Assembly (NCBI GenBank): GCA_009809945.1
Contig: WTPW01000975.1
Coordinates: 201,911-265,910, forward strand
Reading direction: 5' to 3'
From: Gigaspora margarita
Lineage: Eukaryota; Glomeromycota; Glomeromycetes; Diversisporales; Gigasporaceae
DNA: 64,000 nt
Shown: positions 12,296 through 21,849 of the stretch, one piece after another
Layout of the letters: each line of letters starts with the position of its first letter
How positions within the stretch are numbered: the stretch's first letter is position 1
Made by a program: the position numbers and the translations under genes
The notes under the pieces: generated by a model
Seen by the model: only the letters and a program-made list of their open reading frames with translations
Database searches by the model: none
Told to the model about the DNA's origin: nothing

Positions 12296-13321
12296 GATCT
12301 AAATTACGTTTATACCTGATCATGCGCCATTATGACGACACATAAATAATGCGTTATTCGCCATTACTAATTGCTTTATGGAATTGTCATGTGAACTACA
12401 ATTTGTTTTTCTATTAATTCTATTCTCTTTGGGATAAATAACAACAAATTACCCTAACTAGTTTGGGACTATCACATTATTGCATTATAGTCATATCCGA
12501 AACCGGAATTCCAATAATACAAATTTGATAAGTATATTATATTAATTCACATAAATTATATTTTACAAAACGAGATCATGTATATTACATATAATATATA
12601 TACAGTATATGAAAAGAAATTTTACAGGAAACTATTCTAAACCATATAAATTTTGTAAATAATAAAAAAGAGGTTAATGCTTATTCTTAAACCACCCGCA
12701 GACTATATTGAACTGTAGCTTATATTTTAGCTTATTTAAAGCTTCATAATGATAGCGTGATGGCTTAAAGAATAAACAGATAAATAATTGCTTAAAATAT
12801 CAAATTAATTTTATAACTAAAATAAATTGTTATATCAGAAGGCTTCATATAAAATAAAATTACTTTATAATTTTGTCAGAAAACTTTTTGGCCTTATAAA
12901 GGTCTGATTAAAAAGTTCGATGCCTTATTAGATAACGGTAATAATTCTTTCATTTACGGCATTGTTTATATTTATGGACTATCACATTTTGGCCTTACCT
13001 TTTAAATTTAAAGGCGGGAAAATCAATCTATTGATCGATAAAATCGACTTAGTTGACTCAGTCAATTTATTCAGTCGATTCTTGGCTATGTATATGGGGA
13101 ATAGTCAGAAATTAGGATGGTGGGAACATTTTTCGTATTTCTGGTTAAATTATTTTTAAATTTCAGCAAGCACTACAATAACGATAATAAAAAAGACAAA
13201 TTTATATGTAATTTTGTATGCTTGGTAATGGTAATAATGAAAAAAATTGAAAATTTGAGAAATGTGATGATGAATTAAAAAATGCGGAATTTAGCTGATG
13301 ATTCGGGCCTGTTGGAAGGTA
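12296..13321. other. Intergenic, nothing recognised
   Basis: AT-rich sequence without a recognisable gene, TIR pair or tandem array. The short open frame at 12962-13159 (plus) has no supporting features. Confidence 0.4.
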
Positions 13322-13697
13322 GTAGCTATCCCACAAAAAATTTTCCGGTCATGTGATTTTTTGTGGCTCAAACCAATCAAATTTTGAGATCAGGTGTAAC
13401 GTTAAAATCAAAACAATCAAAACAATTGAATAAAGCGAATGAATTAAAGTAATAAATCGAGTGGTTAGGGTTTTGGTTATATGCTGGTTAGAGTGCTACT
13501 AGTACCAAAATTATGCAAGGAATTTTTTTTGTTAATGCGCAGTAGACGATTTCATAGACTAACTTTAGAGTTATTAGCGATTTTTTATGAAAAATCATAA
13601 AAAGTGTGATTTTTACGTTACACCTGATCCTAAAATTCAATTGGTTTGCGCTACGACAAAGTCACGTGACTGGAAAATTTTTTGTGGGTTAACTACA
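13322..13697. mobile_element. TA-flanked MITE with long inverted repeats, copy A
   Basis: The ends read GTAGCTATCCCACAAAAAAT and, inverted, GTAGTTAACCCACAAAAAAT. The match continues about 100 bp inward, through CCAATCAAATTTTGAGATC and AGGTGTAACGT. TA dinucleotides flank both ends (13320-13321, 13698-13699). Copies recur at 60080-60749 and from 63901 on. The right arm holds a CACGTG palindrome (13663-13668). Confidence 0.75.
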
Positions 13698-13755
13698 TAG
13701 GTTGGCCAGTTGATCAAGTGTTGCAATTCTTGTTTCATCGATACTAAGATAATCT

Positions 13756-14538
13756 TTAATTGTTCGGATTTTCATGCGCGTGTGATAGTCTTTTTATCAT
13801 ATGTTTCTTGTGCTTCATATTGATATGAGTTTTCCCATATCTTACTATATTCGGTTGGTATATTTTCTTGGATTTTTTAAGTGTCAGGTTGCAGTCTAAT
13901 TTTTCTGATACTTTAAATCTATCTTGGTAATCGAATATTTGTAAGTATTTCTTACCGTAGTAATTATTAAGATACTTATTCATCTTAGTAATTCTTGAAC
14001 GCAGTTTATTTATTTCTACAGTCATGGTTTTCTTGTATTATTCCATTGCTATCATTTCTTTGGTAGTTACTTGTTTATGTCGCTTTCGAAAATTATTAAA
14101 TTCTTTTATTTCTTTTTCTTCAAGGGATTCGATTTTGCAATAATTAAAATATTTTTCTATTTTGTGAAATATGAATCTTTGGTTTTTCTGTAACATTGGT
14201 ATTAGGTTCATAAAAATTATTTCTTGATACGTATGTCATGTCCAATCGGTGGCATTACATGGTTCTGTTCTCATAGGTTTTTGAATTCCATCCCATGGAC
14301 ATATAAATATTGATAAGGTAACATTATATATTGCTTCGTGGACTTCACATCTGCAGGTGGTTTATTCTAATTGTAAGGGTACAGTTTCGGTCCATATTTT
14401 CTGTGATAGGGTTGAATCAAGATATATTCCTGATTCTTCTCTAGTTTCTTGTATAGTTGTGTCTTCTTCTGATTCTAAAACTTTATTTTCAAAGCAATTA
14501 GAGTATACTTCTACTTTTTCTTCAGTTCCTTGGTGCAT
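13756..14538 (-). pseudogene. Broken reading frame of unknown family, three in-frame stops
   Basis: One frame runs from an ATG at 14538 to a TAG at 13756, about 261 codons. It is broken only by TAA (14362-14364), TGA (14236-14238) and TAA (14038-14040). There is no frameshift, which is unusual in such AT-rich DNA and indicates former coding. The product would be basic in its C-terminal half (KYLNNYYGKKYLQIF, then RYGKTHINMKHKKHMIKR) and has several Cys in the middle (CRCEVHE, CPWDG). I do not recognise the family. The frame sits directly against the left end of the 3.9 kb core element (about 14548), so its 5' part may have been displaced. The TGA may be a former Trp codon, and the TAAs could be former Gln codons. 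Confidence 0.45.
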
Positions 14539-14760
14539 TCCTAGGTAGCATGGCAGACATTTGTTTTAATTGGTCAAAAAATGTAAACAAATAAACAATA
14601 TGCATAATATAGATCATTATATAAATTTAGAGGTCGTCTAAAGCAAAGCAGAATTACGAGATATCTGATCAATCAAATTGTAAAAATTTAATGATCTTTG
14701 GTGAAGCAAAATAAGAAAGAAAGCAAAAATCTTGAAAAATTCAAAAACAGCAATCTAAAC

Positions 14761-14923
14761 TAGTATTCTGGCCCATCATAAAAATTCCAACTCAGGTTAC
14801 CCGTAAACACTAAATAATAGAAAAATTCTGCTACAGGTCACCTGTAGATGGGTTACCTAGGTAACCCAAATGAACACTAGGTAATAAATAATTTTTGCTA
14901 TGGGCACCTGTAGATAGGCAGTC

Positions 14924-14959
<36 letters not shown>

Positions 14960-15734
14960 AAAAAAAAAGTAGATTAAAAAAAAAGAAAAACAAATAAAAA
15001 AAAATTGGTTTAGAAAAAAAAAAAAAGCCATTTTACACTATTTTTACTCCTCTCTTACTTTCTTTCTCTTTTCTTTTCTTTCTTTCTCTCTTTTTTTTTT
15101 TCTCTCTCTTTTTCTTTTCCTCCCTTTCTCTCTCTTTCACTATTTTTCTCTTTTTCTCTTTCTCTTTCTCTTTCTCTCTTTTTCTCTCTCTCTCTTTCTT
15201 CAATTTGTTTGATTGGCTTATATTAATTTATAGATTATTACAGGTTAGTGAAACTAGAAACAATGAATACACAGCTAAAATAAGTAATATGAAAAAATAT
15301 TACCTATTATAACCAACCCATACAGGTCACCAGGATTCTGAAATATACGTAGATAGGTCAGGTTAATTATAAAATTACTAAAAATAGAAAGATTTGCAAA
15401 AACTCAAAAATAAGCAAAAATTACTAAAAATAGAAAAAATCTGCATGAAAACCCAAAAAAATAAGCAAAATAATACTTGATCTATCTATATATATTTTGA
15501 AGTCCTAGATTACCCATGTGGGTATCCTGCAGGTTGACCCACAGTTTACTCACAGTTTGACCCATGGGTGACCTGCAGGTTGACCCACAGGTAACCTGTG
15601 GGTTGACCAATGGGTGACCCACAGGTTGACTTGCAGGTTACCCACAGGTTGACTACCAAGTGGCCATAATTCAACCTGGGTCACCCGCTTATCCACAGGT
15701 AACCCAGATGAGACTTACTCGAGTCAGAACACTA
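14761..15734. mobile_element. hAT-like element nested in the Mutator-like MITE
   Basis: The ends read TAGTATTCTGGCCC and, inverted, TAGTGTTCTGACTCG. The flanks are ATCTAAAC (14753-14760) and GTCTAAAT (15735-15742). The unoccupied relative at 55.6 kb reads GTCTAAAC at this point, so each flank differs from the ancestor by one transition. The interior has an A-rich tract (about 14930-15030) and a pyrimidine tract (15048-15202). It also has a field of GGTTGACC, GGTAACC and GGGTGACC words (about 15515-15715). It is non-coding. Confidence 0.75.
15048..15202. repeat. Polypyrimidine tract
   Basis: About 155 bp almost exclusively of C and T on the plus strand (TTTCTCTCTC-type), with two interrupting A bases. 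It directly follows an A-rich tract. It is a candidate for triplex (H-DNA) structure. Confidence 0.85.
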
Positions 15735-17258
15735 GTCTAAATCCATCTTGGCAGATTAATTAAAAATGTTAGAAATGTGATTTTGTTTATATTAAATTAC
15801 CTAAAACCTATCTAACCTTAATCTATGATGACCCTAACCCTAAAGTTAATTTGATAAAATATATTATAAGAATCTGCTCTGCTTTAGACGTTTCCTAAAT
15901 TTAGATATACAGTTACATGTATAAAAACCAATTGCAAACCAGATATATCAACCCAGTTTTAAACCCTAAATTGAAATATATTTTTTGAATACTGTGAATG
16001 CAAATATACTTGCAATTATTTTTTTAGTAGACCTGTTCTATCATTAGTAAACCTATTTGTATATGATCATATAGCAAATAAATTAATATTTCTGAATTAA
16101 TATAATCTTTCTTTAAATCATAGGTTTGGACAAAAGCAATAAAGATATTGGTGCAATATGGGCAAATTATCCAATTCCTCTATAATGCAAATTATTTTAT
16201 TTTGAAGTTGATATTATAGACAAAAAAAAATAAACATACTAAAATATATTTTGTAGTAATTAAAATAAACTTGTTTAAAGGCTGCTTGTAATTCTTTTTT
16301 TTATTTAAAAGAATTATTGGAATTGGATTTTGCAAAAAAGATAGAATACCTGGCAATTAAAACTTTATTTATTTTTTTAGCATAATGAATATATTTATTT
16401 ATGGTTTTTATAGAATGGGAAGATAGTTCCTAGGATTATTATAGAGATAATGGCAATTTTTATTGCTGCTTGAAAATGGCAATTCTTATGAGTTAATTGT
16501 TTTCTACTAGTAATACCATTGGGAGCACTTCAAATATAAGAAAATTGACTACCAAATGAAATAGCCGATTCGACCTGAATTCGATAGCTAAATATTTGGC
16601 TAATTTTATATCGAATTATTAAAATAATTTGACCTGAATTTGATAGCTGAATATTTGGCTAATTTTATATCGAATTATTGAAATAATTCAACCTGAATTC
16701 GATAGTCAAATAATTGGCTAATTTTATATTGAATTATCTAAATAATTTGATTTGAATTCGATAGTTGAATTCTAAAAATATTCAGCTTAAAATTGAACAA
16801 AAATTCGATGATCAAATTTAGGTTGAATTGGCCATTTCATTTAGTGGCTAAATACTATATTAAATTCAACAAAGAATCAACTATCAATTACTAATACAAT
16901 TCGGTATATATTTTTTGTATTTAATTAACTAAATCTAATCTAAATTCTAGTGTCTCAAAATCTAATCCAAGCCTAACTCTAAAGGTATTCTTAATTATCT
17001 AATACTAAGCACAAGGTCTTTGAATACATATATTAAAGTACTGTCTTTCTTCTCTACAATTATCTCCTCTATAGTCACAACCTCTATATAATTACACAAA
17101 ATTTTAACTACTATTTTTTTTATATAAAAAATACCTTTATATAATTACAAATAGCTTATAATCACTATCACATTTTTTAGAAGCTTTTTGAGATTTTTTA
17201 TTAGTAAAAATACTCTTATATAATCACAATATCATATATAAAAGTCTAAATTTTACTA

Positions 17259-18425
17259 CTATAGATTCCTGAAAGTAAGCTATATTTTGTTATACAAAAA
17301 ATTAGAAGTTTGCTTGTTTTGGGTTAAATTTAGTTTTTAGCGATTGCAAGTAATTGCTACATAGTAAAGTCCAAATTCTACTAAATAAACTGATTATAAT
17401 TGTTAAGTAAACTTGTTCAGAAGATTTAAATACATATACTCTAAAATTTTTATCTAAATTGAAAAATTTGTTATTATTTGATTTTTAATTTTTACATTTG
17501 TTGAATATACTTTTTTAAAAAATTTTAATTTTTTGTCGAAGTAAAAGTCAAAAATCAAATAATAAAATGTTCTTTAATTTTGATAAAAATTTTGTTTATG
17601 TGTATTTTGATCTTCTTAATAAGTTTTTTTTTTTTTTTTACTTTACAACTATGCGCTACTTTATTAGATATTTAAATACAAGTACAAATAATGTTCTAAC
17701 TATTACATAGGCTACTACCCAGCATTCTATCAATGCCCAGGCAGGATTGTTGCACCGAGCCTTATTCCTTTCAGCAAGCCCTTCCGATTCTCATGGTCGT
17801 AAGCTTGTTGGTTTGGATCGCAGTCCGGACACACTGCCACGGGTTCTTGAAGTATCCTTTCAGACTTCGGTCTCTCAATACGTCTCGTGACTTCGGTTAT
17901 TCAAATCGGTGTTCTGACTCAAGGATGATCCCAGAGTTTTGATCCCAACTACTTATAGCGTCGCTTTACAACGTCCATCATTTGACGGTATGAAAATATG
18001 TAGACGAGGGTACAACTGGCCACACGTGCACTTTTGGTGATTTTAAGTAGTCCGCCCGAAGGTTCTACACCAGCTGCAATACCTGCAACCCACTACAGGA
18101 ATTGTCTATTCAAACTCTCTAATCTATGCTGATATCTCCCGATATGGTAGGACCCGCAACATAGAATTACGATTTTGCCACCACCAGAAACTGAACTAGC
18201 AACCTTCCGATTTGTATCCTCGGAGCATAACCGCTATGCTATCGACCCAGAGGAATGTTCTTTTTAATAAGTTTACTTAAGTGATTATCACCAATTTACA
18301 TAGTAAAATTTGGACTTTACTATATAGTGACTATTATCAATCGTAGGAGTAGCTTATTTTCAGGTAAATAAGTTTTTGGGTTTTTTAGTCAAAACAAAGG
18401 GTAGCTTATTTTTGGAAATCTATGG
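17259..18425. mobile_element. TA-flanked TIR element, CTATAGATTCC family
   Basis: The ends read CTATAGATTCCTGAAAGTAA and, inverted, CCATAGATTTCCAAAAATAA. TA flanks at 17257-17258 and 18426-18427. The interior (AATTGCTACATAGTAAAGTC onward) matches the element at 29442-30040. It is interrupted by the SINE at 17627-18254. Confidence 0.7.
17627..18254 (-). mobile_element. tRNA-derived SINE (minus strand), poly(A) tail and long TSD
   Basis: On the minus strand the head begins GGGTCGATAGCATAGCGG, which resembles a Pol III A box. A B-box-like GGTTGCTAGTTCAG follows about 50 nt on. The 3' end is a poly(A) tail (T run 17627-17639 on plus). The flanks GATCTTCTTAATAAGTTT (17609-17626) and ATGTTCTTTTTAATAAGTTT (18255-18274) are an imperfect long target duplication, as expected for LINE-mobilised retroposons. 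The short open frame at 17733-17942 lies inside it and is not a gene. A body segment containing GAAGGTTCTACACCAGCTGC is shared with the retroposon at 37600-38327. Confidence 0.75.
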
Positions 18426-18922
18426 TAAGTAAATCGATTAACACATTAAGAAAGCTATTTAATATACAAATTATAATATTCTGAAATTTTGACAAACTTG
18501 ACAAACTATTATTAATTTGTTTTTTTTATTATATGTTGAACAAAAAAATAATTTATTTTTTTTTTGTCTAATATAAAGTAAAGAAATTAATTAATAAAAG
18601 TTTGTCCAAATTATATGAAACTTTTAAAATATGTGTAATTTGTTATTCTAAACAACTTTATTTAATGCATAAAAGTTGATTCACTTAGTACAATTTGAAC
18701 TTTTATATATAGCAACTATTTGTGATTATTATATTTACTTCTATATAATCACATAATATAAACCACAGTATTAGATGTAATTATATAGGATAATTACTAT
18801 ATAATCACAACTTTTTATAATCACTATTTTTGCTATAACAAACTGCGTAATTATAAAAAAAGAAGACAGTATCATTTTGTTTAGTTTTTAATTCTCATAA
18901 TTTGCTATTTCATTTATATATA

Positions 18923-19729
18923 CAGTGGGGGACATAATATTGTGGACACTTTTTAAAAATTTGTACAAAGCTAAATATGTAAAATATAAAGCTAAAAACT
19001 AATATATAATTTTTTTAAATCTATATCTTTTAAATAAAAAAAAAGAATATAAAATTCTATGCAGTTCTTTTTAAGATAATTAAATTTTATAATTTTGTGC
19101 AATNTTANANACNTATNAAAATGGTAATTTTTTAAAACTTAGTTATCAAAATTGCTATATATTAAAAGTTTTTTTTTATTAAGTAAACAACATTATTTTT
19201 AATTAAAAACTTGTTCAGCATAACAAATTATATATAATTCTAAATTTTTAGAAATTTTAAAAAAATTTTGAGTTGAATACTATTATTAAATATAAAAGGT
19301 AAATTTTTTAATTTAAATTAATAAATTGCTAAATATAGTAATTTTATTACTACATATAGTAATCTAATAAATTTTTTTTCAAAAAATTATAAAATTTGCA
19401 GAATATATATAATTTGTTATACTAAATAACTTGATTAAAAAAAATTGCTAGTTTACTTTATAAAAAATTAAGTTTATATATTACTATCTTTAATAATTCT
19501 AATTACTATAAAAATATAGTAAAATTTAGAAAATCATACTAATGTAAAATTCTAAATTTTATTTAAACTTAATTATTTTAAAAANNGTTGCATAGAANTT
19601 TTTAAANTTTTTTTTATTTGAAAGATATAGATTTAAAGAATTTATATTTTTATTTTTAGCTTTATATCTTACATATTTAGCTTTGTACAAATTTTTAAAA
19701 AGTGTCCACAATATTATGTCCCCCTACTG
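18923..19729. mobile_element. Tc1/mariner-type foldback MITE, TA TSD
   Basis: The ends read CAGTGGGGGACATAATATTG and, inverted, CAGTAGGGGGACATAATATT. The arms match over most of their length, so the 807-bp element is nearly one palindrome (centre about 19326). TA flanks at 18921-18922 and 19730-19731. Ambiguous bases (near 19104-19117 and 19585-19607) fall in both arms, as if the assembler mixed the two. The inverted core copy lacks it (about 55198). Confidence 0.85.
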
Positions 19730-19759
19730 TAGTATATTAATAACAATGATTTTGATCTT

Positions 19760-21849
19760 TCTGTTAAATGATTAGAAAAGACTGAAGATACTGAAGTTAT
19801 TCGATTATGATGGTATAGCAGAAATAGATATAGATGAAATCTTTGCTAAACATAATAAATTATATAATAATTTAATTAAAGGTTCAGTAAGTATATAAAA
19901 ATAATTTGAGCAAAGGTTTAATAAATAATTTAAGCAAAGGTTTAGTAAATAATTTAAGTGATGGTTCAGTAAGTTATATAAAAAAAAAATAATTTGAATG
20001 AAAGTTTAATAAGTACTTTGAATGAATATTAGACATTGTTATAGTAATAGATTGGAGTTAAAAAGAATAAACACAAGGTCTTTGAATACTTATATTGAAG
20101 CATTATTCTGTTTTATTTTTTAATCCTCATAATCTGCTATCTTATTTATATATGTTGATAATGATGATTTTGATTTTTTTTTAGACAATTAAAAAAGACT
20201 AAAGATGCTGAAGTTATTTGATTATAATGGTATAGCAGAATAGATATAGGTAAAATCTTTGCTGAACGTAATAAGTTATATAACAAATAATTTAAATAAA
20301 GATTCAGTAAGTTATATAAAAAATAATTTGAACAAAGGCTTAATAAATAATTTGAGTGAAGGTTCAGTTAAGTAATTTGAGTTAATGTTTAGTAAGTTCT
20401 ATAAAAAAATAATTTGAATGAAAGCTTAATAAGTAATTTAAATAAATATTAGACATTGTTATAGTAAGGGCCATGTCATTAATTATCTGATTATTTTTTA
20501 TTAGAGGTCTACCTCCTCTTCCTCCTCTTTAATATAGATTTGATCAGGTTTCTATATATAATTTCAACATTTTTATCCCTTTTCCCCCTAAAAAATCACC
20601 TGATTTTTGTCACTCTTCTAATAGATTGGAATTAAAAAAAATAAACACAAGACCTTCAAATACTTATATTGAAGCATTATCTTGTTCTATTTTTTAATTC
20701 TTATAATCTGCTATCTCATCTATATATGGTGATAACAATGATTTTGATCTTTTTTTAGACAATTAGAAAAGACTAAATATGCTGAAGTTATTCAATTATG
20801 ATGGTATAGCAGAACAGATATAGGCAAAATCTTTGCTGAATATAATAAGTTATATAACAAATAATTTAAGTAAAAATCAGTAAGTTATATAAAAAATAAT
20901 TTGAGTGAAGGCTTAATAAATAATTTAAGCAAAGGTTCAGTTAAGTAATTTGAGTTAATGTTCAGTAAGTTCTATAAAAAAAAATAATTTGAATGAAAGT
21001 TTAATAAATAATTTGAACAAATATTAGATATTGTTATAGTAATAGATTGGAGTTAAAAAAAATAAATACAAGGCCTTCAAATACTTATATTAAAGCATCA
21101 TCCTGTTCTATTTTTAAATCCTTATGATCTGCTATCTCATCTATATATAGCAATAATAATGATTTTAATCTTTCCTTAGACAATTAGAAAAGACTAAAGA
21201 TGCCAAAGTTATTTGATTATGATGGTATGGCAAAATAGATATAGGTGAAATCTTTGCTGAATGTAATAAGTTATATAACAAATAATTTAAGTAAAGATTT
21301 AGTAAGTTATATAAAAAATAATTTGAGCAAAGGCTTAATAAATAATTTGAGCCAAGATTCAGTAAGTTATATATATAAAAAAAAATAAAAATTTGAGTAT
21401 AAGTTTAATAAGCAATTTAAGCGAATGTTAGACATTGTTATAGTGATAAATTGGAGTTAAAAAGAACAAACACAAGGCCATCAAATATTTATATTAAAGC
21501 ATTATCCTGTTCTATTTTTTAATTTATATAATCTGCTATCCTATCTATATATGTTGATAATGATGATTTTGAACTTTTTTTAGATGATTAGAAAAGACTA
21601 AAGATGTTAAAATTATTCGATTATAATGGTATAGCAGAATAAATATAGGCAAAATTTTTGCTGAATGTAATAAGTTATATAACAAATAATTTAAGTAAAG
21701 GTTCAGTAAATATATATAAAAAATAATTTGAGCAAAGGTTTAATAAATACTGTAATTTGAGCAAAGGCTTAGTAAGTAATTTGAGTAAAGATTCAGTAAG
21801 TTATATAAAAAAAATAATTTGAGTGAAAGTTTAATTAAGTAATTTGAGT
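19760..21849 (+). repeat. Core-element tandem units, about 430 bp each, with octapeptide-periodic sequence
   Basis: About five units. Each begins near TAGATTGGAGTTAAAAAGAA and runs through AATCTGCTATCTCATTTATA and AAGACTAAAGATGCTGAAGT. It then enters a field of 24-bp subrepeats (AATAATTTGAGCAAAGGTTT). In frame these read N-N-L-S-x-G-L-I or N-N-L-S-x-G-S-V, with S-Y-I-K linkers. The first unit keeps about 42 codons open (KRLKILKLFDYDGIAE, then IDIDEIFAKHNKLYNNL). Most units are broken by stops. A partial unit resumes after the LINE (25869 to about 26030). Confidence 0.75.

Larger units (their letters stand above)
14631..15895. mobile_element. Mutator-like MITE, 9-bp TSD TAAATTTAG, itself split by a hAT-like element
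   Basis: The ends read AGGTCGTCTAAAGCAAAGCA and, inverted, GGAAACGTCTAAAGCAGAGC. TAAATTTAG is present at 14622-14630 and 15896-15904. The inverted core copy near 56675-56690 has a single uninterrupted ATAAATTTAGATATA, an empty site. Related copies lie at 55491-55774 and 62956-63174, each also with 9-bp duplications. The TSD length suggests the Mutator superfamily. No transposase is present. Confidence 0.85.
17041..18869. mobile_element. TA-flanked TIR element inserted in the core repeat
   Basis: The ends read CTGTCTTTCTTCTCTACAAT and, inverted, CTGTCTTCTTTTTTTATAAT. TA flanks both sides (17039-17040, 18870-18871). Tandem units of the core show the unoccupied phrase TTAAAGCATCATCCTGTT where this element sits. 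It contains another TA element (17259-18425), which in turn holds a SINE. Confidence 0.7.

Noticed and set aside
15826..15842. CCCTAACCCTAAA as telomeric repeat
   Set aside because: Only two units, and the same phrase occurs at 63112 in another copy of the same MULE-like MITE. It is element sequence.
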